DNA from: Craspedostauros australis
Taxonomy: Eukaryota; Bacillariophyta; Bacillariophyceae; Mastogloiales; Achnanthaceae
NCBI GenBank assembly: GCA_026770025.1
Contig: JAMXDE010000012.1
Location: forward strand, 2,046,001 to 2,110,000
Direction: 5' to 3'
DNA length: 64,000 nt
In this document: in pieces, positions 42,805 through 55,954 of the stretch
How the letters are laid out: the number at the start of each line of letters is the position of its first letter
Numbering within the stretch: the first letter of the stretch is position 1
The notes under the pieces: generated by a model
Databases searched by the model: none
What the model saw: the letters and a program-made list of their open reading frames with translations, nothing else
Told to the model about the DNA's origin: nothing
Program-made: the position numbers and the translations under genes

Positions 42805-42817
42805 TCGTCACGGCAGC

Positions 42818-45800
42818 ATGAAGCTCAGCAACGCCATTCCGATACTTCTGCTGGTAGCACCGATAGATGCATTCACATCTTGGGCACCGCGTTCCTTCGT
42901 CTCGCGAACGGGTGCCAACGCTGCTCGATCGACCGACACACTCCTCTGGTCATCGACGCCACCATCGGATGCAAGTGACGACAATGGCAACAACGCTGAC
43001 GACAACGACAGCTCCAAGAACACTCTGGATGACGAAGTTCGCAGCGCGTACGACCAGTGGCGGACGCAATACGACATCGGAGACTATGATGAGGAACGAT
43101 ATCAGAACTTCAAGCTCAACTACATGTCCTTGATGGGCGCGAATTCATTCTCCATCCAACGCGCCCGCGAAGAAGGCAAGGATCCCGACACCCTCATGAT
43201 GCTCAATGAATTCGCCGACTTCTCCAAGGAGGAATACCGGGCCATGATGCAGGATCAGATGGCCAATTCCGATCAGATGGATTCCTTCACCAGCAACGAT
43301 GCCTACGGCGATGACGATGGCAACTGGGACGGCACCGGCTTTCAGACCTTCGGCAGCGTGGAAGATCTCGAAAATGCCATGGCCAATATGGACGTCGACA
43401 CGCCACCACCGCCACCACCTCCCGAGCAGCCACCCACACCGCCGCCAACCGCAGCATCGCTGCTGGCAGAGCCGCTGTCGCGGGTGCAACCGCAGGAGAA
43501 GTCGGCAGGTTTGCAGAGTTACGAGCGCAAAATGCAGGATGAACAAAAGAGGCTGCGGGCAGAATTTGAACGAGACCAGCAGCAGAAGTCTCAGCAGACG
43601 CCACAGCAGAAGCAGCTGCAACTGGAGCGGGAGAGGCAGCTGGAGCAGCAGCGACAACAGCAGCAGGACCAGCAGAAACTGGATGACAGCGTCAACGTTC
43701 CAGACGACAGGGAGGTTTGGACGGCATACACCGATTGGTGCAACGACTTTGGCAAACCGCTCAATGAGAACAGGTTCCCCAGTTTTAAACGGAACTACAT
43801 CTCCATGTCGCGCTACAGCCAGCAAAGCGGCAAGGTCATCACCCTCAACGAATTCGGAGATTACTCCTACGACGAGTACAAGGAGATGGAACTTCGGGGG
43901 AAGCAAATGCAACAATCGGCGAATGCCTTCGGGGCGGCGCCCAAGCCATTGCAGGTGGTCGATCCGCCCAAGTCACAGGCTGCGGAATCGTCTGAAGAAT
44001 CGAAACAGGATGCCGACAAACCGAAAGCCAAGTCGTTGACGGAGATGCAAGCCGAGGCTGCCAAGAAGGGATCGTCTGAAGAATCGAAACAGGATGCTGA
44101 CGAGCCAAAGCCTGCTGCAGCGAAGTCGTTGACGGAAATGCAAGTGGAGGCCGCCAAGAAGGAGGCAGACAAGTCGAAGCCGGTAGCCAAGTCATTGACG
44201 GAGATGCAGGTCGAGGCTGCCAAGAAGGAATCGGCCAAAGCACCCAAGGAGGATGCTGACAAGCCAAAGCCTGCAGCGAAGTCATTATCAGAAATGCAAG
44301 CCGAAGCTGCGAAGAAGGAGGCCGATAAGTCAAGGCCGGCGGCAAAGTCATTGACGGAAATGCAAGTCGAGGCTGCAAAGAAAGACTCGCTCAAGGATGG
44401 CGTTGCTGACAAGCCGGACGACGAGGCAGATGCGCCTGCTGCTCCCGCCCCGCCATCTCCCACCAAGGAGGCTAAAGAAGTCAAGCGGACTGATGCTGGC
44501 AAGAAATGGTTCAAGCTGTGGTCGTCAGAGAAGTCTGATGATGAGAACGCAGCACCAAAAGAAATCAAGGAGGAGCCAAAAAAGACGAAGGTCGACGCCA
44601 AAACAACGACACCTACAACACAGGCGGCGGTAAAGAAACCGAGCGAGGTCACCAAGGGTGACGGCATCGCAAATGCCGAAACCAACAAGTCATCGGACGG
44701 CACGGATGCGTCAACCAAGGTACCCACGAGCGGTAATTCGTCGACAGCGACAAAGAAGGACGACGGGGCGAAAGAGTCCAGCAACAGCGTCAAGCCACCT
44801 GTCGAGGAGACCAAGGTCTCAGCACCGTCACTCACCACCATGGCGAAAGCGGCCAAGGAGGCCACTGAAGCCGGTCTCGGCCAGCAATCGTCCAAATCAT
44901 CGACTTTCGATAGCCCGAACATTCCATCCATGCCATCCAATGCCGACAAGAGCACAGGCAAGTCAACCAATACCAAGCAGGTCACCATGATCAAGGAGAT
45001 GCCTTCCGAACAGGAGGATACATCTGGCGACGAGAAGAAGTCAATACAGAATACCTCCTCCGGACCACGGTCGCCGACGAGTCCGGATTCCGAGACATCC
45101 GGTGGATCGCCGCCGCCACCCAAGAATCCCTCCGGTTCCTCAAGTTCCTGGTCCTTGGATAATCTACAGAAGGCCGCGTCTATGTCATCTGACGAAAAGA
45201 AATCGAAAGAGACAGATAAGCCGTCAGATTTAACGACAAAGGCTGAACAACCAGAGAAGAAGGATGCACCTGCTGCCAGCAATCCATTCAGCGCGTGGTC
45301 ACCCAATGATTTGGGAACGCCAAAGGCGGAGGAGCCAGAGAAAGCTACCGAGTCCAAGAAGGCGGAGCCCGCAGCTAGCAATCCCTTCAGCGCGTGGTCA
45401 CCGAATGATTTGGGAAAGCAGGCTTCAGACACCAAGGAAACCGAGAAGGAGGAGAAGGCCCAACCCGCCAGCAATCCTTTCAGCGCGTGGTCACCCAACG
45501 ATTTAGAAACGCCCAAAACGGACAACATAGACACAACAACAAAGTCCAAGAAGGAGGAGGAGGCTGAGGAGAAATCGAAGAAGACCGAGCCCGCAGCCAG
45601 CAACCCATTTAGCGCATGGTCGCCTGGTGGCTCGGGAAGCAATGCATCCGACAGCAAAGAGACGAAGGAGGAGGAAACCAAGAAAGCACAGTCCGCGACC
45701 AGCAATCCATTTAGCGCATGGTCTCCTGGTGACTCGGGAACACCGAAGGCGCCGGAGCCAGTGAAGAAGTCGGAAACCAAGAAGACAGAACCTGTTACCA

Positions 45801-48800
45801 GCAACCCATTCAGTGCATGGTCTCCTGGCGGTTCAAGAACACCGAAGACAGAGGAACAAGAGACCACCCCCGAAAACAAAAAGGCAAAGCCTGCGACTGG
45901 CAATCCCTTCAGCGCTTGGTCTCCTGGTGGCTCGGACAGTAGTGAATCCTCTGACAGCAAGGAAACGAAGAAGAAGGAGGAGGAAACCAAGAAGGCAAAA
46001 CCTGTAGCCAGCAATCCCTTCAGCGCTTGGTCACCTAACGACTTGGGAGCACCGAAGGCAGACGAGCCAGATAATTCTACCGAGTCCAAGAAGGCTGAGC
46101 CCGCAGCTAGCAATCCCTTCAGCGCATGGTCTCCTGGTGGCTCGGGAAGTAATGAATCTTCTGACAGCAAAGAAACCAAGAAAGCGGAGGAACCAACGAA
46201 AGCAGAGCCTGCGGTCGGCAATCCTTTCGGCGCATGGTCACCAAATGATCTGGGAACACCGAAGACGGAGGAGCCAGAGAAAGCTACCGAGTCGAAGAAG
46301 GCAAAGCCTGCGCCCAGCAATCCCTTCAGCGCATGGTCGCCCAATGATCTGGGAACACCAAACGCGGCGGAGCCGAAGGCGGAAGAGCCAGAGAAAAAGG
46401 CACAACCAGCAGCCAGCAACCCATTCAGCGCTTGGTCTCCTGGCAGTTCCGGAGGCAATGCATCCGACAGCAAAGAGACGAAGAAGGAGGAAGCGACGAA
46501 GAAAGCTGGACCCGTTGCCAGTAATCCCTTCAGCGCTTGGTCTCCTGGTGGTTCAGGAAACGAGACCTCCGAGAGCAAAGATGCTAAAAAGGAGGAGACT
46601 GAGGAAGAACCGAAGAAAGCTCAGCCTGCGGCCACTAATCCTTTCAGTGCTTGGTCACCCAATGACTTGGGAACACCAAAGGCGGAGGAGTCAGAGAAAG
46701 CTACCGATTCCAAGAAGGCAGAGCCTGCGCCAAGCAATCCCTTCAGCGCTTGGTCTCCAAGCACTTCCGGAACTCAGCTTTCTGAGACCAAGGAGGAGAA
46801 GAAGGAAGAAGTGCCGAAGAAAGCAGAGCCTGCGGTCAGCAATCCTTTCAGCGCATGGTCACCCAACGACCTTGGAACACCGAAGTCGGAGGAGCCGAAG
46901 AAAGATCAGCCGGCTGGGAATCCATTCAGTGGATGGTCTCCTGGTGGTTCAGGAAGCAACTCCTCGGGCGATGACAAAACTGCTGACTCAAAGAAGAGAG
47001 AAGAAAAAGAGAAGGCAGAGCCCGCGACTAGCAACCCTTTCAGTGCATGGTCTCCCAACGACTTGGGAAGCAAGGCTTCTGATACTGGCACACCCGCAAA
47101 GACAACAAATGCAGTTTCAGAAGTCGAAGCCGAAGCCGAAACAACGACCGAGAAGCCTGAGCCGGCCAAGAATCCATTCAGTTCGTGGTCTGCCAACGAC
47201 TTGAGCAAGAACTCAACAGACAGCAAGGCAGAGGAACCAACGAAGAAGGTCGAATCTGCGGGGAACCCATTTAGTGCTTGGTCACCCAACGATTTGGAAA
47301 GCGGATCGTCGACCAGCGGAGCCAACGAAACATCTCCGAAGAGCGATGAGGAGACCGCTGGAGCCAAGGCAGCCGGGGCGAAGAAGTCAGAACCGGCCAA
47401 GAATCCATTCGGAGCATGGTCGCCAAACAACCTTGAGGCCAAGCCTGCTGAAAGCGAATCGGTCAAAGCGGCGGAGACCAAGAAGTCGGAGCCCGCAAAG
47501 AATCCATTCGGGGCTTGGTCGCCAACCAACGTCAATGTCGACAAACCAAAGGTGGAGGAAACCCAGAAAGAGAAGCCCGCCGGCAATCCTTTCAGCGCGT
47601 GGTCTCCCAATGACTTGAGTGCCAATTCGACAACCAGCGAGACGAGGGAAGCAGCGAAACCGACGGAGGAGGCGAAGAAGGCGAAGCCAGCGGGGAACCC
47701 ATTCAGCGCGTGGTCTCCCAGCGATCTCAGCGCAAATTCGACCTCCGATGGATCCAGCGAAAGCTTTGGTAAGACGCCGAAGAAGTCAGACGAAGCAAAA
47801 GTCGAGGAGGCACAGAAGCCGGAACCTGCGAATAATCCATTCAGCGCGTGGTCGCCAACAAATGCCAACGCCAAACCAGACAAGCCCAAGGCGGAGCAGG
47901 CCAAGCCAACCGCCAATCCATTTAGCGCATGGTCGCCAACCAACACCGACAAGCCAAAGGTGGAAGAGGCGAAGGATGCCAAGCCAGCCGCCAATCCGTT
48001 CAGCGCTTGGTCTCCCTCTGCCTCGAGCTCGAATCCCACAACTGACAAGGCGAGTGAAGCGGCTGGAAAGCCAGCTGAGCCGAAGAAGCCAGAGCCAGCA
48101 AAGAATCCATTCAGCGCATGGTCGCCAAGCAACACCACCACCGACAAGCCAAAGGTGGAGGAGGCCAAGCCAACCGCCAATCCATCTAGCTCATGGTCTC
48201 CTTCTGCATCGAGCTCGAACTCCACAACTGACAAGCTGAGTGAAACGGATGGAAAGCCAGCTGAACCGAAGAAATCAGAGCCAGCGAACAACCCATTCAG
48301 CGCATGGTCGCCAACCAATGCCAACAACACCGTCGACAAACCAAAGGTAGAGGAGGCGAAGGATGTCAAGCCAGCCGCCAATCCATTTAGCGCTTGGTCT
48401 CCCTCTGCCTCGAGTTCGGACTCCACAACTGTCAAGGCGAGTGAAGCGGCTGGAAAGCCAGCTGAACCGAAGAAGTCAGAGCCGGCGAACAACCCATTCA
48501 GCGCATGGTCACCGACCAACTCCAACACCGACAGTGACAGTGACAGTGACAAACCAAAAGAGGCTGAACCGACGAAAAATCCCTTCGGTGCATGGTCTCC
48601 CAATGACTTGAGCTCAAACTCAACAACAGACCAGACAAGCGCAACAGCTGGAGAGCCGCCACTTGAACTGGAGAAGAGTGAACCTGCAAAGAATCCTTTC
48701 GATGCGTGGTCGCCAACCAATTCCAACAGCGACAAGCCAAAGACCGAGAAGCCGCAGAAGATTGAGCCGAACAAGTCAGAGCCAGCGAAGAATCCATTCA

Positions 48801-51800
48801 GCTCCTGGTCACCGAACGATTTGGAGTCCAAGTCCGCACAAAATATCACCACGGGATCTTCCAGCACACCCCAGATGGCCAAAAAGCCAGAGCCAGCAAA
48901 GAATCCGTTTGGCGCGTGGTCGCCGACCAACTCCAATTCCGACAAGCCCAAGCCAGCTGAACAACAGACGGAGGAACCAAAGAAGGCTGAACCTGCAAAG
49001 AACCCCTTCGGCGCATGGTCGCCGACCAACATCACTACAGACAAGCCGACAACTGAGCAGCCGAAAAATGTCAAACCTGCACAGAATCCCTTCAGCCCAT
49101 GGTCTCCTTCAGGCACGGCCATGAATGCAACTGAGTCCGGTGGCAACGCTTCGACGAAGGATATGCAGCTGCAGCAGCCCAATACATCTGCTAGTTCCTC
49201 GGTTCCAGAGAGGCCTCAGGCAGCACCAACTGCTGACAAGCCAGTCAACTTCACCAGCTCAGCAATGGCACCGCCATCAGCATCAAATGGACCAGCGCAG
49301 ACAGGCACAAACAGCAGTGTCTTGGGTGTGCCATCGCCAGCTGGTGCTTCCAAGCAAGCGACGGAGCGGAACGTCGAAAAGAATGTCGTGGAAGCAAAAG
49401 TTGCGAAGCCATCTTTTTTCGATCAACCCAAGAAGGAAGAACCTCGCAAGAATCCATTTGGATCGTGGTCAACAGGCGGTGATGGTAGTGCTTCCGAAGG
49501 CAAGCCAAAAGAAGTTGCAGCGGGCAACAGTCTGGATGAGCCAAAGCCAGCAAGTGAAGCGTACAACCCACTATCAGCGAACAAGCCACAGCAGTCACCG
49601 CAGAAGCTGCAGAAGCAAGAGCAGCCTGAGCAGTTTGGCATTCCTTTCGTCACAGGAACGAATGACAACAAGCCGGTCACGCCAAAGGTACAACAGAAAT
49701 CACAATCGGCCCAACCTACGCAAGCAAAGGGTTCGTCCATGTCTCCTCCACCGAACAAGCCAACAACCAACGAGCCAGTGAAATCAGGAGCAACAAAGAG
49801 TGGAACTGTACCCTCAAAACCATCTCAATCAGGACCAGGGACATCATCAACGTCACAGCCACCACCGCCGCAGCGGGATCTGATTGCAGAACGGATGCAA
49901 CAGAGGAAGGCTGCGCCAGCACGAACAACGTTCTTCCCATGGTCGCCGGAGAGCGACAATTTCATGCAATCGGATGCTACTCCTGAAAGAGTTCCTGAGA
50001 CACCCAGGAAGCAAGCAGGATGGGCGATATCTTCGGCGCAAGGCGCGGCTCCAACGCCGAAAGGAGCAGGAGAAGTCGAAGTACCCAAACAACAACCCAG
50101 GCCTGCGGTTGAGCAGAAACTCTCGCAGGACAAAACAAAACAAAGGACACCGCCAACAGCATCGAAGGTTCCTCCTCTGACATCTGGATCTGGGTTCACA
50201 ACTGCTGTCACCAATGCACAAGCTGGAAAGCCAGCAGAAGACGGGAAGAAGGATGAAGCTCCGTCCCAAAACTCATTCTTTGGCAGCCTGGCGGATACTT
50301 TTTCGCCAAAGCAGAACACAAAGCAGGAACAGAAACCAAACGTGGAGAAACCAAAGATGGAGCAGCCAAAGATGGAGAAACCAAAGGTAGAAGTGAAGAA
50401 GAATACCACAACGCCAACCTCTGTGTTCGCAACCAAACCAGCCGCACCAAAGGACACCAAACCAGCGGTGCCGAAGAGTGCGGAAACTGGACAGCAACAA
50501 GGAGTCTCGCCACCACCACCTTCGTCCTCAGTTACCGGTAGCTCGCTGGATTCCATGGCAAGATCGCAGTCGACCAATGCGCCGAAGAAGCCCGCCGTCG
50601 AGCCGAATGAAGGCACAACCTTCTTTTCACCCAACAAGCCACCACAGGCTTTGGAGAAGCCTCCACAGCCACTCAAGGAGAAAGAGAAGCCGCCACCCGT
50701 TCCAAAACAAGAGCAAAAGCCACCTCCGCCACAGCAGCAACAGAAGCAGGGAGATGGCGCAGGGTGGAACCCGTTTGCACCGAAAGATGCTGCGCCAGAA
50801 CCGAAGGCCGACTCCGCTGCTCCAGAAATCACGAATGCCAAGCCAGACATCCCAGATCCAAAGAAGGACTCGCCGCCAAAGACATCAACTCCAGAGCAGT
50901 CCCAGCCAGAAACAACGACTGAAGGATTCGGAGGCTTCAGGATGCCGTGGGATAAGCCGAAGGAACCACCTGCTTCCAAGATCAAGGAAGAGGAAGACAA
51001 AAAGAAGAAGCTGCAGGAGGCGGCGGCGAAGGCTGAAGCTGAGGCAAAGGCGTCACAGATGAATGCAAAACAGGACGAGGCGCAGCAAAGTCAGAAACCG
51101 AAGCCACAATCGAAGGCGAAAGACTCCGTGGCGTCTTCTACCGCGCCAGTCAATGGCAGCGTCAATGGCGTATCTCCACGACAATCTCTGAATGGCACGC
51201 AGACTGGCCCGCAGAGCGTCACGCAACCGCTCAACCCTGCACGCAATGATCCACCACAATCCGTGCAGCCACCGAATCGTGCGCAGAATACTGCGTCGAG
51301 AACAACACAACATCCGCCCCAACGCCCGCCGCAACGCCCGAATGGATCGGCACAGGTTGCCTCTGAGAACAATTTGCTCAGCAGCAACCCTGTCAACAGA
51401 CTCCAGCAACCCGGAGGAGCTTCTATTGGACGACCCGGCGCCCCACCCCCGCAGCAGCCAGTGAATCGCCCTCCCGTCAATCGCCCGCCTCCACAAGCTC
51501 GACCACCCCAACAGACACGACCACCGCCACAAGCACAGCCGCCTCAGCGGCCTCAGCAACCGTCGCAAGTACAAGCCCAAGGGCGTCGGACGACATCGCC
51601 GCCTCCTCCGAATCGACCCAATCAACGACAGAATCCTCAGGCACAGCGGCCAAACCCTGGGCAGCAAGCAACGAACGGCGCATCTTCGGGATTCTTTGGT
51701 GATACACCACGACCCAATCCAAATGGATCGTACGGAGGTGGCAACCAGAACAACCAAGCTCCAACGGGCACCAGTGCTCAAGATTTGTTGGCAGAACCAT

Positions 51801-54800
51801 TATTCCCAAAAAACAACCAAGGCAGGGAAATGAAAAGTCGCATGCCCATTGAGTACAAGACGCAGTCCATGTCGGACAGAGTCGCGAACAAGATGCAATC
51901 GCAGAATGGGTACGACCAAATGCCCATGATCGACCGTCCTCTGAATGATCCCTTAGAGGCACCCAAAGAAACGGATACGAATAAAAAGCCCGACCAAAAG
52001 GTACCGGAGAAGTCAGATTCATCGTCATCTTCGAACTTCTTCAGTTCTGTCTCTACATTCCTTACAGGGGAGACAGAAGAAGAGAGAGAGCAGAAGAAAA
52101 AGGCGAAAGAGGCAGCCAAGCAAAAGGAGGCAGAAGAAGCTAATGAAAGAAGACTAGCAAAACAACGAGCCCAGAGGATTGCGTGGGAGAATGCGCAGGT
52201 CGAGAAAGAGAGAGAGCAGGAACGGAAGAAAGTCCAGATGCAAAAGGAGGCGGAAGAAGCGAAAGAGAGGCAGCTCGCGAAGCAGCGATCGCAGAGAATC
52301 CAGCGGGAGAATGTGCGACTCTCACGACAGAGAGAGGAGGAACGCGCCGAACGTGAGAAACAAAAGGAGGAAGAGAGGCTGGAGAAGCAGCGGTTGAAGA
52401 TCGAGGCGCAGCTGGAGCGTGAGCGGCAGAGAGAGGCCGATCGCATTGAGCAAGAACGAAGGAGAGAAGCCGAACAGATCGAAAAGGTAAGCAATGACGA
52501 TGTTGACAATGTTGAAGATGACGTTGACGACATTCGCGTTGATGATGTATCAATTTGTGTACTGATATGGCTCCGGGCAACACTACATTCGCCGTCTCAT
52601 TCCCTTTTGTTACATTTGACCGTCGCCTATCACGTCGCCGACACCACGCACGATGCTACTCTACTCTACTCTTCTCCACGTTTGTGACTGAGTGCGCAGG
52701 CTGCCCAAAAGCTTGCAGCGCAACAAGCGCAGTTGCGGAAAGAGCAAGAGGATCTGGCGGCGGAGAAAGCCCGTCAGTTCGCCCAGGAATGGGAGGTAAA
52801 GCAGCTCCGTTTGGCCAAGGAGGCTGTGGAAGCTGCGAGGCGCCGAGAAGAAGAGGAGCTGGCCGCCGAACAAGCCCGAATTGAGGCCTTGGAATGGCAA
52901 GGAATCCAGCGCGATTTGGAAAAAGAGGCCAACAAGGAAAAGCAGCGGCGGGAGATCCAGGAGATGATTGCGAAGAAAGTGGAAGGTAGAGCGAAGGAAC
53001 TGCAGAAGACACCACGACTGTCTCCGCCTGAACCTGAGAGTAAGAAGTTCGCACGACCACCGAAGTCCCCGCCTGTGACCAGTCTGGTCGATGGCAGCAG
53101 AGATCAAACGAAGGCCGATACTCGGGACAATTCGAAGAAGCAGAGTACCTCGTTTGGGTTTGGTGGGATCTTCACAGCGTTTGGAAGCAGCGTCGATCCT
53201 GGCGATGCGCCCGTCCCCGATGGTAGGTCCACCATTGTGATCGAGCCTGTTCCTGAGGAGAAGATCTGGAAGCCTTTCAAGTTCTTCGACATCTTCGTCT
53301 CGAAGGAGAAGCTTCGAGGTCAAACGGAACCAAGAATGACGATTGCCATCGCGCCCCCAGAGCCAGAGAAGGACTCGGACGCGCCAAGACGAGGAATCTT
53401 CTCCTGGATCTTTGCTCCAGGGTCATCGTCATCGAACAACGAAGAGAACAACGCTGGTGACCAGAGTGATGCTATAGCCGCCACTTCGTCGGTTGGTTCC
53501 GCCGCAAGCGGGCAGCCCACAACGCCGCGACCAATCCTTCTTTCACTCTTCGACTGGTCGAACAAGAACAAGGATGCGACAAACGACAAAGAAAAGAAAA
53601 TACAGAAGAGCCAACAGGCCAAGGCAACAAGCGCAGGCACATCCAACAAGCCATTTTCGATGTTTGGGCAGAGCGCCACCAATTCCACTGAAACACCAGT
53701 CGTACCTGGCATGGACAACAAGAAGGAACCAGACACCATGTTTGCATTTTCGTTCTTCAACCCGCCAAAGAACGTCACAAGCAAGCCAACCGCCGAACGT
53801 GTGCAACAGCCAGCGAAGAAAAAGCAACAAGCAGCATCTACGAATTATTTCTTCAGCAGGCCAACCAACCCTGTAGCAGACAAGACACCAGTCGACAGGG
53901 AGGTAAGTACTCTACCCGAGTCTTCTCCATGCATTTGCCGGATTTGATATTGACATCAACATGGTTTTCTCACCCCAGTCATCCTCATTTTGTTTCACTA
54001 ATATCTCAACTGACGCCGTGGCATGCTCCGAGTAAACTCCGCAAATGTGATGTGTGTGTACGTGTGTGCGCCATGATCAATCCTCTGGTACTGCCGTCAT
54101 CCATCGTAACAGGCTCAGCAAAGTAAGATCGCGGCACTCCGTGCCAGGTATGCGAAGAAGTCAGCCGCGGCGCAGACAAAGGTGACTCCTGCCCGAGCTT
54201 CTCCACCAGCAAGGAAGCCGGTGGTAACAGCTGTGACCAAGCCAAAACCAACGATGCGCATGCCAGCACAAACGAAAGAGGCCGCAGCAAGGCAGAAACC
54301 AGCACCTCAAACGAATTCGTTCGGTTCATTTTTTGGCATGGGAGGCAACCAACAGGCGGCAAAGAAGGAGGCGCCAAAGCCTAGAGCCACGGCGAAACCC
54401 AAACCAAAGCCATTAACGAAGCCAAGGCCCACACAAGTAATGAAGACGAAGCCGAAACCAAAGCCGATGGTGCGGCCAAAGCCAGTGGCAAAACCCAAAC
54501 CCGTCGTCAAACCAAAGCCAAAGGTGGCGGCGAAGGCCACGCCGGCCACCAAGCCAACGCCCAAGTCAGGCGGTCTGTTTGCCAATCTGCGATTAGGCGC
54601 AAAGAAGCCACCGCAACAGCCCAACATCAAGGCAGTCGTCGAAGTGCCAACCATCTCCTTGTGGAAGCAAAACCCAGACGGCACTATCACCGGTTTTGTG
54701 AGCGGTTCCCAGTCCATTCGCAACGGTTCCAAGATCACGACCTCCATCGTTCGGAACAGGGTGAAGCCAGGCGACGTCGTCTCCACCATCTCTGGCAGCA

Positions 54801-55156
54801 AGTACAAGCTCGCCAAATCCACGACGTCGTACAGTCCCTACGGCAAAACGCCGGAGGTCGCAGGACGCTCTAAGACTGCGACAACCGCAGGGCGTAACGC
54901 TAATGCACCGAAACAGCGTGGTTTCAATGCAGGCACTGGTGGGATGTTTGGTGGTGGCGGCGGCGGCGACAGTGGTGGAACCATGGCCGAGCTGTCGAGA
55001 TGGAAGCAGAACCGCGATGGCAGCATCACCGGCATCATCCGCAACAAGGCCGGTTTCGAGAATGGAACGAAGATCACGACGTCCCCCGTGAAGAGCGGAG
55101 CAAAGAAGGGGATGGTCATCAAGACCGCAGCAGGAAGCCGATACAAATTGATGTAA
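42818..55156 (+). CDS. giant disordered plastid-targeted NPFSAWSP-repeat protein; candidate pyrenoid Rubisco linker (PYCO1-like)
   Basis: Three exons: 42818-52486 (3223 codons), 52700-53902 (401) and 54113 or 54119-55156; both introns are GT-AG, about 210 bp, phase 0; total about 3971 residues. The upstream TTG at 42791 is ignored. Order: signal peptide then DAFTSWAP (F-type plastid motif); I29-like propeptide domains at about 74-146 and 298-359; five SLTEMQ helical repeats (about 404-523); about 38 NPFSAWSP-type repeats (822-2100); Pro/Gln-rich disorder; coiled coil (about 3085-3327); TIVI/aromatic modules (about 3375-3520); a Lys-Pro-rich stretch; and two WKQNxDGSITG domains (from 3808 and 3921). 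PYCO1 of Phaeodactylum binds Rubisco through repeated KWSP stickers, so W-S-P repeats in a plastid-targeted disordered protein suggest the same role. Alternatives: another plastid scaffold, or a silica-associated secreted protein. Presequence and repeats are seen; Rubisco binding is inferred. Confidence 0.8.
44027..44385 (+). repeat. five tandem AKSLTEMQxEAAKK repeats
   Basis: Units of roughly 22-30 residues, each with AKSLTEMQ(V/A)EAAKK, separated by short Lys/Asp/Pro spacers. The heptad-like spacing suggests amphipathic helices. Confidence 0.9.
45281..49111 (+). repeat. array of about 38 NPFSAWSP repeats
   Basis: Counted in translation: NPF(S/G/D)(A/S/G/P)WS(P/A), average spacing about 34 residues (103 bp). 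Spacers are charged (Lys/Glu/Pro/Ala). Early copies are followed by NDLG or GGSG, later ones by TNxN or SASS, marking subfamilies from segmental duplication. Degenerate relatives follow at about 49450 (NPFGSWST) and 49931 (FFPWSPES). Confidence 0.95.
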
Positions 55157-55472
55157 AGCAATGAATGGAAGAATGGGTAGAATGGGTAGAATGGATGCAC
55201 GAATGGCATACCCGAGCCACAACTGCTCCTACGAATGTGAATACACGTGAAAGGGAATGATAAGATGTAGAGTATTTACGTAGGAGTAGTTGGCGAAACC
55301 CAATAAGTTACAGGCGTGCATGACGGTCCTCTGTTGCTTTGATTACTGCAGTTGCGGCGCGAAGCGGGTAGCGGTAGATCGTAGGCGAATTCTTGATTTG
55401 ACATCATAGTATGCTATTCACGAATAGTGTATGACTCGACTGAATGGACTAAGGTGTCAACGTACGACAACA

Positions 55473-55480
55473 TGACGTCA
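55473..55480. promoter_or_regulatory. perfect CRE palindrome TGACGTCA
   Basis: About 635 bp before the start codon at 56110. It matches the bZIP/CREB consensus and includes the CCRE core of CO2-responsive diatom promoters. Confidence 0.45.
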
Positions 55481-55618
55481 TTGATGAGATCGCCAAAAGA
55501 TGTTGCTGACAACGCAGTTCGCCTGGCGATTGCTTGGCTTTGTTTGCGCGTTGTTTCGCGTCGTTGATTGGAGGAGAGATAGCGGCACCCATCACGAAAC
55601 TGCCCGCCCGATTCCGAA

Positions 55619-55626
55619 TGACGTCA
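55619..55626. promoter_or_regulatory. perfect CRE palindrome TGACGTCA
   Basis: Second copy, about 490 bp before the start codon and 146 bp after the first. Confidence 0.45.
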
Positions 55627-55859
55627 ACGATCGCACGTGTTTGGCAACAATCAGGTCTTGCTCTCTCCTTTTTGTGTTGGGTTGCATCGTGTGTTGCGCG
55701 TTGTGTTGTGTCGTGTTGTGTCGTGTTGATTTGCTTTGATTTGGCACAAACGTACTCGCACCATCCACCAGATCCAGGCGCAAAGAGAGACAGATCATCG
55801 CAACTCAGACAACAGAGAACGCCACTCTGGATCCTCGACTTCAAATCAAATCAAATCAA

Positions 55860-55879
55860 ATCAATTGAACCCGATCCAA
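55860..55879 (+). promoter_or_regulatory. shared upstream motif, copy 2
   Basis: Fits ATCAATTSAACYCGATYCAA, 231 bp before the start codon, directly after an AAATC run. 17 of 20 bases match the copy upstream of the AWSP-repeat gene. Confidence 0.45.
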
Positions 55880-55954
55880 TTGTCGAGAGCGTGAAGTCAC
55901 CAAGGTTACCATACAAACAAGCCAACTCAGCTCATCAGTCGGACATCCAGTTAG

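Larger units (their letters stand above)
41177..42817. other. divergent upstream region of SF3A3 and the giant AWSP-repeat gene
   Basis: About 1.64 kb. It holds four TGACGT/ACGTCA words and a degenerate CAATTCAA-rich block (42340-42425) that resembles one upstream of the next gene. Frames exist on both strands (for example minus 41675-42349) but none looks like a protein. GGTCGT repeats lie at about 42180-42215. Confidence 0.5.

Noticed and set aside
43867..49182. Long antisense frames (903 and 758 codons, minus strand) opposite the AWSP repeats
   Set aside because: They mirror the codon bias and periodicity of the sense repeats, are low-complexity themselves and have no independent domain.
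42818..55156. Silica-wall (cingulin or silaffin-like) assignment for the AWSP protein
   Set aside because: Signal peptide and Lys-rich repeats would fit, but the F-type plastid motif and W-S-P stickers favour the plastid; kept only as an alternative.
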